Assembly (NCBI RefSeq): GCF_964355755.1
Contig: NC_092671.1
Span: 4,785,001-4,849,000 of the forward strand
Direction: 5' to 3'
Length of the DNA stretch: 64,000 bases
From: Antedon mediterranea
Taxonomy: Eukaryota; Echinodermata; Crinoidea; Comatulida; Antedonidae
Shown: one piece after another, positions 52,061 through 63,421 of the stretch
How the letters are laid out: each line of letters begins with the position of its first letter
How positions within the stretch are numbered: the stretch's first letter is position 1
Program-made: the position numbers and the translations under genes
The notes under the pieces: generated by a model
Database searches by the model: none
Told to the model about the DNA's origin: nothing
The model's input: only the letters and a program-made list of their open reading frames with translations

Positions 52061-55025
52061 TCAAGACTCACTAAACGCTTTTGATTGAATTCTAGAAATT
52101 ATCCTACGAGCATAGAAATCCTTGTAATCATCTGGTAGATTGTTCAAAGCAGTAATGGCACGATCTACTATCTGCATTGCTTTTGTTGCTGCTAATGGGT
52201 CTTTGTTTCCATATACATCTTTATGATCATAAGCAGACGGTTCCAAGTGTTGCCAAAAAATATTGACAGCAACTCCGAAGTCCAAGCTAGTAACGTTGTG
52301 AAACCATAATGCTTTTAAAAAATTAATACTTTATAAGTATAGTATAAGAAAGAAAGAGAGGCTAACATACGGGGACATTGAGACTCTGCTAATGAAAAAA
52401 GAGAGAAGAGAAACATGATGGGGATCTGAATGGAGGTAGAAGCAACCTAAAGAGATGGAGAGAATATGATCAAGATGATTTGTATACAATGTATATACCG
52501 TAAGCTTAGAGGTACTTTCAGACTACAGTAGAACTTTTGGGACACTGTCTCGAAAAATGAGCAGGTTTTAACATCCTGGCCAACCTCTATTTAAAGGACA
52601 CTTTGAATTGTCCTGAAGATGTCCCTTTAATATTAATTGTACTGTATTTAATGTTCTTTATTGAAGGCACTAATGTTTGATCTTTTTACCTCTATGATTG
52701 AGAGCTCTATAAAACCAAAACTTGAGTAGCCTCTCTGCACTAGCTAGATTTATCTTTAATAACAATTAAAAATAATATTTTTAAATATAATAACAAAAGA
52801 ATTACCTGGAATAAACAGAACATCACCTGGTTCAAGTATGCACTCATACCATGTAACATTTTTAAATAATGGATATTTAGAATAATCAGCATTTTCAATA
52901 TCAATCACTTCAGATTTATCACCTAAAAAAAATAATTGATGTAATTGTTATAAATAAATTAAATCAATGGTGGATTCAGATAAAGTACATTTCTGCTCTA
53001 AAGTATAACAAATAAAATGATAATATTAATGATGAGATAATGATAATGATGATGAGCCTACTCCAAATCAATGGGGCTTGAGCAAAAAAAAACCATTTTT
53101 TAAATATTATACTCACCAACAAGGTATAAATTTAAAGCATCTTTTGGGCTAAAAAGTACAACCTTTTTCCTACCATTGACTTGAATTAATATATTATCCA
53201 TTACCTGAAATATTAAAAAGACATTCTTGTAAAGCTGCATTTTATATCAGCACACATTATTACGTGAATTGTTTGCTTTGTTTAGGCCTATGTGTATTGT
53301 GTTATCTTAATTATTTAAACATTACTTGTATTTCAGTGAGACTAATCAACCCATTTATTTTTCTTTAAAAACTGCAGTTTCTAAAGATGGCTAATACAAT
53401 AATAGTACATACAGTAAAGGCCTTTTCACACAGAGATTGTGGGAATATTTTGGTGAGAAAGCTGGAGTTTTTCCAAGTCTAGACACAAGTTTTTCCCTTA
53501 AAATGTATTCACTTAGATAGAAGAATTTGTTAATTTTAAGGGTAAGTGTTTCCCTTAGCCTAAGTAGGAATGGTGAATACAGACAGAGCTTCACTACAAA
53601 TCATGTGAATACAGTAATGAACTTACATCATAATGGGTCCATAATTGAACGCCAGCTGATCCAACTCGAAGTACACTTGAAAAAAATCTATCAGTATCAA
53701 AAAACTTTGGTATTTCTAAATCATTTGATAGCACTGGAAACAATCGTTGAAAGTTAGATATATCCTATAGCGTAAAAGAAAATGTATTACAAATACATGG
53801 TATGATTGTGAAATTAAATTAAAATCATCTTGCTCAAAACCATATCTGATTTTTTAAGAATACATGTGCACTTTTTACTTATCAAATTTTTTATTGAATT
53901 TGTACCTCAAGAAAAGTCTGATTTTGGGAGAGTTTCTGGTTTCAGAGAGTCCGGTATTGGGAGAGTCAACTGTACAGTATTTATGATATTTTGTATGAAC
54001 CTTGTAATGTTAATAATTGTATTAATTTAACATAATAAACAAAATAATAATTGTATACCTTTCTTGGGTCATCTCCAAGCGATCTTAGATAATACTTTTC
54101 ATCCTAAAAAATTAAAGACTATTGGATTAACAGTCTTACCAAAAAGGTAACTTTTAAAAATACTACCCAGATTCTATACTTGCTTTTTTGACTGATGAAT
54201 TTTGTTTTGGTGTTCATTCTATGAAATGAATGACTATCGATTTATTGATGCTTTTATTAATGATTGTTATCATTGAGATGATGTCTTGTTGATAATAATA
54301 TGCTGTTATAAACTATTACTGATCATACCTCACTTAAAAAACATTCATGATTCTTTTCGCTTGCTGCTCTTTCAACGAAATCATCAAATGGTAATGTTCT
54401 AAAAGAAAAAAAAAAAAAAAATTTTGATTAGCAATCTAGGTGCTTGGCAAAACTTTGCACAAAGAACAACTTTATATGAAGTACACACTTACTTGTAACA
54501 GAAGTTCTTTTTAATGAAATCCATTTGAGGATTTGGGGAAACATGAATTTTCACTTGCTTCTTTCCAATAACTTCTTTCAGATAATCTTTGTCCCATTTC
54601 TCTTTACATTCACCAATTTTGACTCCTTTGAGGACAGCAGGCACACGCTGAAAAACATTAAACATAACAGTCCATGATTAGGCCTACCACCATCTCCATG
54701 ATCATATCCTTTTTTAATTAATAGAATCCTTGGCCGTGTTGTGGCACTCTTTCCTTTGGTTGGTCCAGTTAAGAAAGAATCAGATAAGACTAAAGAGGCC
54801 CAGACCCAGTTATACACAAAAATATAGCTCTAGCAGTGTGCTATACAACAAACGCGACCGATTTCAAACGCGACGCGGCCGCTAGGCCTAGCTAGTAAAC
54901 ACTAAAAAGTATTTCACTAGGGCTAAATAGTTACAGTATTAACAAACACAAACCTTAGGGTATATTGTAGATCTAAAGATGTCTTGAGTGACAGTATCAT
55001 ATGTGCACACATTTATTTTTGCCAT
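52061..55025 (-). CDS. TYW5: tRNA wybutosine-synthesising protein 5 (JmjC hydroxylase)
   Basis: Eight exons: 54954-55025 (ATG at 55025), 54493-54647, 54329-54398, 54059-54103, 53627-53764, 53117-53204, 52806-52922 and 52061-52311. All are GT-AG and in phase; 311 residues (human 315). It follows TYW5 throughout: [14 protein letters not shown], then WTHYD with the Fe(II)-binding HxD pair in exon 5, [29 protein letters not shown], and WFHNV with the distal His in exon 8, closing [15 protein letters not shown]5 is a 2-oxoglutarate and Fe(II)-dependent dioxygenase that makes hydroxywybutosine in tRNA-Phe. It is head to head with the KIAA2012-like gene, with under 1 kb between start codons. Confidence 0.95.
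52524..52655. repeat. MITE-C copy in TYW5 intron 7
   Basis: TACAGTAGAACTTTTGGGAC at the left is inverted against TTAATTGTACTGTA at the right, with GGACACTT and GTCCCTTTAAT inside. Confidence 0.55.
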
Positions 55026-55930
55026 TGTTGTCTTCTTCATAAGAAATAAATAGAAACATGTTTTGTTGACATTTTTAATTTTGTGTGACGTAACGCAAGT
55101 AACATGTATTCGAGTTATATTTGCTGTGAAAATCTTTCAACTAAAATTAACTGCCGACACTGCCCTGCTAGATTTCCAATAGAATTTTGTATAACTTTCT
55201 TTTTATACCAATCGAACACAAAATGCTAACTAAGGAACGTCGCTGCCGCATTTCTTTATCATTAAAAGGTTTCAAAATGTATCAATTAATAAACATTAAA
55301 ATATTTCATATAATGTGCTATAGGAATTACTTATAGAAACCTAATAAAAATTATCTAAAATATATTCTAAGTTATGAAATATAAGAATAAATATGCGAAG
55401 GTAATTATTCTTCAATAAAAAAACACAAAGGTTTTTCATAAATATCTTGTATGACGTCACTTAGTTATTTCCTCAGCAACTTGAACACGTGATCAAAACA
55501 GTATGGCGGCGACCCAAAACAGTTTCAGTCGTCGTTTGTTGCGTTTGTTTTTAAACTAATTTCTTTTCCAACAATGTAGGTTTGGTGAGTCAACAGATTG
55601 ATAAATCAGTATACCTAAAATGTATATATATTCTAGTACTATAGAAGTTTTTGTTATTTTATGAAAATAACTACTGTAGGCTAGCCTAGCCTGGTGACAG
55701 GTCTAGCCTACCATACCAACCACCACCGCCGTCTCCTTTTTTGCTTTTGTGTAGCCTCTCTCTGGCCCTAGCCTAGCTAGCTAGCCTACACACAACACCA
55801 CCGGTCGAACCGGGTCTGCTATGCCTTTCTAGTGTAGGGCCTAGACCTTAAATTATATTCCTAGCCTAGCTAATGTTTGATTAACCTAAGTAAGCATATT
55901 TAGTAAAAAATTCTATTTTATTTTTGTTTT
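55026..55930. promoter_or_regulatory. Divergent TYW5 / KIAA2012-like promoter region
   Basis: It lies between two head-to-head genes. CACGTG (E-box) is at 55487-55492, followed by AGTATGGCGGCGACC at about 55500, a likely start zone for the plus-strand gene. A donor-like GGTTTGGTGAG near 55580 would end a 5' untranslated exon, with its acceptor CAAATAG at about 55938. The 55676-55880 part is rich in TAGCCTAG/AGGCCTA words. No TATA box seen. Confidence 0.4.
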
Positions 55931-56008
55931 CAAATAGAAAGATGATTTATTATTAAGACTGAAAACAAATATTCCGTCCAGGCAGTATATATTTATTTAA
56001 AGAACAAT

Positions 56009-59000
56009 ATGGCAGGTGCTAACATTGGTCTGTCTAGGCTGAGTCGTGGTGTTGGAGAAGAAAAGAAAATTAAAGGTCATCGGAAGCTTGCGGTCTCATT
56101 GGAACCTGAGGTATTTTCAATATTTATTTGAAAATGAAAACGATACTTAACATATGATCTTCTTATTCTTATTAATATCAATAAAAAAAATACTACACAG
56201 GATTTCTTACATAGCACACCATTTTATTAGTTATTATACATTTATTTTCTTCATTAGTAATTAACTCTAAAACTTACTAAATTAATTTTAAAATGTTCCT
56301 CTCCAGGATTACTATAACTTGCATGCAAAGAAGTTCTTTCTACCACCAATCCAGCAATCAGCATGGCAAAATGAAAACATACTGAACCGTGAGATGCTGA
56401 CGCACAAAACATTCACCACAAGAAAAGGTGCCCTGTTGCTGTATGCAGAAGATTTAGCATCCATAGGGGAAGATGGCAATGGTGATGTCAAGAGGAAGAA
56501 GGCTCTTGAAGCTGAGGATACCAACTTGTTCAGCAGTACAAATGACTTTTGTAGTGCAATTCTTTCATATGGAGCAAAGGTATATATATTTTCTTTACTT
56601 CTATGGTCTTATAAAGTTTGTTTTAAAAATATAATTCAGTTCAAATACTACTTATAATTTATTCTTCATACGTAAAAAAAAAAAAAAATGTTATCCCAAT
56701 AAAACTCTCATACACCAACAGTATCCATGGGACGTTCTTATCTATAAATAAGGTGAAATAGAAAAATAAAATATGTTTTGACACTAGGCCAACTCTTATG
56801 GATTTACTGATAATTAATATTGCATCGAATATGTTAATATTTTTCAGGGAAATGATTCAAGTCCTGTGTTCTTAAATTTTGTGAAAGCAAGGAATAAATT
56901 AGGACCAAGACGATCAGTTCGTCCTGGATTTTCGGCCAAGCGGTATATGGCTAACTGGTCTCGCAGTTGGGACGATTCAATTCTCAACAAACTACGTACA
57001 AATGGTGAGGAAATAAACATCTATCTATTTCTAAAAAATGTTGATATAACATTACGTTTTTTTCATTTAGTATAGCACCTTTCTATACTACTGTACTGTA
57101 CATTTCAGTGGCGGTTTTATTTAAGATCCATTTTTTTTTATATTCTATCCTATTAAACTAAAATATGTAGGCCAGTCTGGTATAAATAAGAAAAAAGTGA
57201 CATTATAGACTTCTTCATCAGTACATCTATGGAATTTCTTGTACCAAACCTAAGTAGAGTTTGATGTTTTACAATCGTTGGGGAAATTGCCTCCTGCAGT
57301 GCAAATTAAATCCAAGTTTATAGTTTATTTGGTTTATTTTTTCTAGGAGACATTTGGGATAAGAATTTATTCCAGCCCAATGCTGCTAATCCACATATTT
57401 ATAGGCGGATTAACGATGACTTGTCACAATACCCGTCACCGTATCATGTGACCAGGAGCATGCTGCTGTCACCTGGAGATGTCCAACAGTATGAGTTTTA
57501 CAGAATCCGGTCAAATGACGGTAAGTAGTTTTCTTCATTTATCTTGTTTATTACTGATTACTGTATTTTTGTTTAAAGATGTAGTGTCCCTTGAAACACA
57601 AAAAAATGAAGGTCAAAATATTCTAAATTTAAATTGGCCATATCAAAGTAATATTAAAGTTATTCACTTTAAGTCGAAAATTCGAGCCAAAAACAACAAG
57701 TTTACGTAAGTAACAGGTAAATTAATTTGATTACATTTCGTCTGGAAAATCGCCACGAGCGAAAGTAAACAAAGATTTCAAACCACGAGTATGCATTATG
57801 CATGATGCTAATTAGGATTGTTTACAACTCGTTACGGTTGAGAAGGTGTTCTCATACAGATCGTGGGGAAGTTTTATGATTATGCATACAGAGTAGCCAA
57901 ACAAGCGCGTTGCATTATGAGATATTTTTTGATCAAAAACTTTGACTGGAAGTCAAAGTTATTTTTTGAACAAAAAACGTCTGTATTTCAGTTAAATTAT
58001 TGTTTTTTCGACTAATTTTTGGTGAAATTTAATAACTATTATGATACTTCAAAATGACCCACTTTTTTTCGAAATCTTTTTTTTTTTAATTTTTTTTTAA
58101 TTAGTCAATGGGACAATACATCTTTAAGTTATTACTGTGGTTTGTCTCTCTCAAAAAACAAAAACATTTATTGTGTACAACTTTTTGTTAATTGCTACCA
58201 GATGTCTCTAAAGTATGTCGACGGTTACTTGAAACAGTACCAGTTTAAGAATAATGACATTCTTGTTCAGGATGTTAGAGAACTTTCTCCAGATCAACCT
58301 TTGAACCTCAATGTCTGGATGCTCTTTAAAGTGTTTTTAATTGATTTTTAGACATACCAGAAGAAAAAGAAGATTCTGTCCATTCAGGTCAATCAGTACC
58401 TTTAGATGAAAGACTAGTGAATACAGCAACCATTGCAGTGGTAACAAGAGATAAAGACAATAAACCACATCTAGTATCGTACAAAGATCTAGATGGTGAT
58501 AAACAGACTGCAGTCCTTCAGAGGTTATTGGTTCAAAGTGTGATCAATCAGCATCAATCTATTGATGACTTGTTAGAGAGGATGTCATCTGTTAGTACTA
58601 AATCAGAGTCTGGAAGTGTTCTTCAATCTCCTTTGGTCCTTGATCTTGAGCAAGCCATTGTAGTAAGTTGAATAAGGCACATAAGGATAGTGTGTAATAC
58701 CTATACTGAGAAAAATCGTGATGTGCCCAAATATGGTAGTGATATGCCAAAATTGGTAGTGATATGACATCATCATGTTCATATGGGCTCATCAAGCCTC
58801 GCAGTGCCTTAAAAGGGTCTGCAAGTGTTCTCCTTTGGTTCTTGATCTTGAGCAAGCCATTGTAGTAAGTTGACTTTCTATAGGCATAAGGATAGTGTGT
58901 AATACCTATATTGCAGAATTGTAAGTTTATACAGTGTCAACAGTGTAAGGTATTCCAGTTTGAAATGATTGGGCCTAGACATTTGTTATTTTATTAATTT

Positions 59001-62000
59001 TTTTCAACAGCAAGTAACTTGCCTTTTATAGGGTTCGTAAACTATAATGTATTATGCTTATAAACTCCTTTGAGGCTAGTGAGTGGAGTTGAAAAAGTTA
59101 CAATCTTGTCACTAGGTCAGGATTGGACCTTGGGATTAAATTTGGCTTAATTGACATTATATCTGACTTCATTAATGTTCATTTTATTATTATTTATTTA
59201 TTAGGATTTAGTGACATCAAATTCAAATCAACTTCAGAGTGGTAATCAAGTTTTTCCAGCTCTTTCACCAACTCAAAGTATGATATATTTTCTTTCAATT
59301 CATTACACTTCTTTTATTATAAACTCCTATGATACCCTTTTCACATTCAAAAATGTCGAGAAACTCCGGAGTTACCCCTTTCACACCAACCTAGGAACAC
59401 CAGGGTTTATTTTGTTTGTTTACATAATGACAATAATTAGAATCATTTTAATTAATAATATTTTTAATTTAATAATTACTTTCAAAGGTAAGTAATATAA
59501 TGTTTTATTGATACTACTTATTATTTACTAGACCCGCTATATAAATGTTTAAAGTATTTTGCAATAAAACTAAAGCAATGAGTGATCGTGTGAGGATGGC
59601 CTTTGACCTTAAACTCCGGAGTTTTGATGTTTGTACCTTTCACACCAAAACACCGTGGTGTCCCCGCATTCGCTGTCCGGAGAATGTTCAGTTGTTCAAC
59701 CCCGCAGTTTTAAACTCCGGAGTTGCTTGATTTTACCTTTCACACCAAAACAGCGGGGCGTCAACTCTGGAGTGTCTCCAGAGTTTTGCTTTTGGTGTGA
59801 AAGGGGTATCAGAGTATTAGTATTACTGTTTACTCTTTCAGAAGATTCTATGCTAGAGCCAACACTTAACTCTGCAATAGGGCAATACATTCCACTACCA
59901 CCTATTACTTCACCCATCCCTGCCATCAGACCTCTGATGAAGAAGAAACCTTTAGGTGGACGATCAGGGAAATTACCAGCTCTGCCATCAACAAGTCAGT
60001 CATTGAGTTCCGGATCTTATTCTCTGGTTGATAGTAAGTTAATAATCAACAATATATTGTTTCTCATTATGTCTGTTTACATTTACTTATTTTAACATTT
60101 TACTGTTTCTTAATGGTTTCGAATATTACACATTTTTACAATTATTGAATTTTGTGATATTAAGTTCCGGATCTTTTGTGATATTAGGTGAAGAGTCTCA
60201 ACAATGGCAAGGCAATACACAAGAAGAGAACAACAATATTAAAGGAAGACTCGGAAAATTAGGAAACCTTAAGTCAAGTTCAAACAACTCATTAAACAAA
60301 GGTAGATTAGTTACTTTTACACCTTTTATGTATCTTTGTTTCCGATTGGTGAATTTGTCGTTAATTATTAGTTCTACCTCACAGACTGATAGTTATTGGT
60401 TGAATTAAATCAGTTATTACATCCATCTGTTTCACAATCCATTTTTATCACAGTTCCAGCTTCAGACGTGGACTTGACGTTGAAGTTATCAAATAACATC
60501 GATGGCAGCTTGGAGAACTTAGCAATGAATCAAGTACAGGGAGGATTTATGCCAAAATGGCAAGAGAAGAGTATGAGATCTTACAAGTCCAGCCTTAAGA
60601 GTAGCTCTGGAAGCGTTGTTATGGGTCCTGATGGTGACATCCTGGCTATTGGTGGATCTTATGTTCAAAGTTTAGCTAGTGCCAGTGAATATGGTAATTT
60701 TTTTCACAGTATATCTTAAAGCTGGACAACCTTTTGCTAGTCCAAAATATTTGGTTCGATAGTGAAAAGGAAATTGTGACCTTTCAGGCTTGTTAGAGAA
60801 TTCTTGGTTTTTGAAGAATCTAGTTTTAAAAGAGTTGATTGTGTCTTTAGTTTTTGTATTTGTTTGTATTACGTTCATTTTTATTTCTTTTAGACATTCC
60901 TTCATTTGTATTATCCTCTATTTAGCTGAATTTTAAGCTTATATTATCCAATCTTGATGCCAATAGGTAATGATGATGTCATTGAAGATGATGTCATCAG
61001 AAACCAGGAAGACGCTATGAGTAAATCAGAAAGCATTCATCCGCCTAGTGTAGCCACTGATGATAAGCAGGAAGATCAGGATGATCTTTCAGACGTCGTA
61101 TCATCTCAAAACGATTCTGCAGAATCTTTAAAGAATTTAGAAACTGCACAAGACAGAGCATCGTCTGGTGGAAACAGTGTAACAGAAGCAGTTGCAATGG
61201 TGGTAGATGGTGGAGAACTAGAACATGCAGTTACGGAAAATGATGGTGGACTTGGTAAAGAGAATGCACTGGATGAAACCACTGGTGATGTTGAGGATGA
61301 ACAGAAACAGGAAGAAGACCTTGATGTAAACACGACAGAGGGAAGTGTGCCAAAAGAATGGAAAGAACAAGAAGAAAATGAGGAAGAAGGAAAAAAACTC
61401 TTAGATTCGTCTGAAAATAAACCAGAACAAAGGGCATCTGAACAAGGTATGTTCTTTATCTTATATGATTTATAGCTTCATTTAAATGCTAAATATAAAT
61501 GCTTTTTACAAGTTTTGTTTATTTTATTTCGATTACACCAAACAGCTAGCTACAGTATGCCGTACACAAAATATAAAGTATATATAAGTTTCAAAACAAC
61601 AAATTGTTTTAGTTTTACTGTGATGATGTACGGAACTTAGAAAAAATTATGGAGGACGGGAGATTATACTTAAATATAATCTTTCATCATTCACCTCATG
61701 TCATTATATGTACCATTCCACTCATAAACATTCATTAATTGTATAATATATTATACTCAAGCATTGGATTATACTCCATCATATACATTTTTTTTTAATC
61801 ATCTTTTTTTCATATTGTCAAAGGTCAAGATCAAAATACTGACGAACAACAACCTCCTGATGCACAAGATATGGGCAATGAGGAAGAGGAAGTTCATGTT
61901 TCTGATGACAATCGTAGTGTTGTATCAGCAGCTTCTGTGATGGAAGATATCATGGGACAAGCTTTAAAGGTCGCAGAATCCGTCATTCAAAGGCCGCAAT

Positions 62001-63267
62001 CTGGAAGAGATTTAGCAGCTGATGCTAAAGTAAATTCTAATCTTGTTTTAATGACATTTTCATTATTTGATTCTTTTTTCATATCAATTTGATAGAATTT
62101 TGAAAAGCTCTAAAGGAACCAAAGTGAACTTTAGTTACATTGACAAATACAGTTGGATTTTAAAGTACAGATTTAATAGCTACTTTGAAGTAGCTTTGCT
62201 AGTTAATTGGCCCTTTTTTAAACTAGCTCACTGCAGTACGCACTGCTTCCTTGGGCTTGAATCTAACTGTAGCCATCAGCGCAAGTTCTGTGGTCTATTT
62301 GTATTTTGTATTTTGTATTAATATTTGTCCTCAGTGAGGAAATTCGGATTAGGCCCTCCACGGACCCACGGCAGCCAGCAGTGCAGCGCCTACCAGATTA
62401 GGCAATGAGAGTAAAGGATGCAATTAGTATGGTACAGATAACCTCGAACCCATGCCTATCACATGCTAGTCCGATATTACCATTACACCATCATTCTCCA
62501 GTATATACAGCACCCGACCCGACCCGATTTCTAGACGGTCTCCCATCCAGAACGCAACCGGGCCCAACGTTGCTTAACTTCTGGACGTCATGTGTTCGTA
62601 GTCCCAACCGAGAATTATTTGCATGTATTCTTATAATGTACTTAGTATCAATACAATTAAATCTGAGTATGGTAGATTTCTGACAAGTACGTGAAAATAG
62701 TATTAAAATTAATAATTCATTATTATATTTCATTTTTTCAGGCTGCAGCAAGTATGTGGGCGGAGCAACTCAAGGAAATGTTCTGTGAGAATGAAATTAA
62801 ACTGGAGCGTTCAACTTCAGCTGGATTACAACTGACAAACAACGCCTTACTTACTCAATCTTCTGATGTTGATTACTGGGTCAAACAAAGTTCAAAGGTC
62901 AATAAGGACAAAAATAAGTTTAGGGTTCACTCTGCTGAAGCTGCTATCACCACCATTAAAAATATTATTAGTAACAAAAGTGAGTGAACTTTGTTTTGCC
63001 TTTCATAAATTAGTGTGAACACTTTCATGTACAGTAATACCAATATTGTTTAATAAAGAAAAGGTTCTCTTATATCTTGGCATGTACAGTATGAATTAAC
63101 ATTTATTAGGACAGAGATTAATAATACTATTTAAAAATTATAATTTTGGTAATATTTTTTATACAATGTTCTATTAAGTTTCTCATTCATTCAATCATTT
63201 ACTTTGAATTAAATATTTTCAGATCCAAATTCTATCAAAGATGATACAATTGCAAACGCCATTACTG
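56009..63267 (+). CDS. KIAA2012: KIAA2012-like protein, 3' end outside window
   Basis: Thirteen exons: 56009-56110, 56307-56579, 56848-57004, 57347-57520, 58352-58662, 59205-59277, 59842-60033, 60188-60301, 60454-60693, 60967-61446, 61824-62029, 62742-62979 and 63223-63267. All are GT-AG and in phase, giving 868 residues with a donor at the end. The N-terminal motifs LEPEDYYN, HKTFTTRKGALLLYAEDL, AILSYG and PGFSAKRYMANW recall the vertebrate protein KIAA2012, whose function is not established. The middle is Ser/Pro-rich with basic KKKPLGGR; exon 10 is strongly acidic (Glu/Asp-rich), and the last exons may be helical. No catalytic motif or membrane helix is seen. Gene structure is firm; the family name is a tentative recall from short motifs. 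Confidence 0.72.
57577..58123. mobile_element. TTAA-flanked MITE, copy 2
   Basis: Ends AGATGTAGTGTCCC and GGGACAATACATCT, flanked by TTAA at 57573-57576 and 58124-58127. Same family as 45561-45907. In intron 4 of the KIAA2012-like gene. Confidence 0.85.
58711..58800. mobile_element. MITE-A fragment
   Basis: GTGATGTGCCCAAATATGGT and then a second GGTAGTGATATGACATCATC unit, matching the MITE-A interior. No termini seen. Confidence 0.65.
58808..58925 (+). pseudogene. Duplicated exon 5 tail and donor
   Basis: The last 50-60 bp of exon 5, its GTAAGT donor and about 45 bp of intron (58610-58710) recur here after the MITE-A fragment, with a small deletion (TTCAATC lost) and a few changes. It has no acceptor of its own that I can see, so it should not be spliced in. 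Confidence 0.75.
59331..59810. mobile_element. MITE with CTTTCACACC termini and CCGGAG palindromes
   Basis: Termini GATACCCTTTTCACA and TGTGAAAGGGGTATC are inverted copies with one mismatch. Inside are three perfect AACTCCGGAGTT palindromes (about 59361, 59612, 59712), a related ACTCTGGAGTGTCTCCAGAG and several CCTTTCACACCAA words. No coding capacity. In intron 6 of the KIAA2012-like gene; no clear target duplication. Confidence 0.75.
62325..62625 (-). mobile_element. Chimeric 5S rRNA/tRNA SINE
   Basis: On the minus strand, AAGTTAAGCAACGTTGGGCC followed by CGGTT and GGATGGGAGACCGTCT (62580 to about 62530) is the promoter core of 5S rRNA, and GGGTGCTGTA follows as at the 5S 3' end. Directly downstream, GATGGTGTAATGGTAA and GGGTTCGAGGTTATC (62490-62440) are tRNA-like A and B boxes. 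A G+C-rich body (CTGCACTGCTGGCTGCCGTG) and an A-rich tail end the unit near 62325. Order 5S, tRNA, body is that of Deu-type SINEs. Confidence 0.8.
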
Positions 63268-63421
63268 GTAAGTTATATATATATTTTTGGCCAGGTTTTA
63301 ACTTTTAAAACCCCACTTTTGATTTAACGGTACATGTTTTTTTTTTGTCTAAGAGCTTAGGTGTATTTTTTTCGTTCGTATCTACATATTTTTTCTTTAC
63401 AGTATTATACAAAAATAACAA

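Noticed and set aside
58142-58351. 69-residue frame before exon 5 of the KIAA2012-like gene, considered as an extra exon
   Set aside because: Exon 4 joins 58352 in phase without it, and no donor in suitable phase follows the coding-like part.
61106-61437. Ser/Pro-rich frames on the minus strand
   Set aside because: Antisense shadows of the acidic exon 10 of the KIAA2012-like gene.
62500-62625. Functional 5S rRNA gene
   Set aside because: The 5' half is shortened and a tRNA-like segment and SINE body follow directly; a SINE explains the whole unit better.
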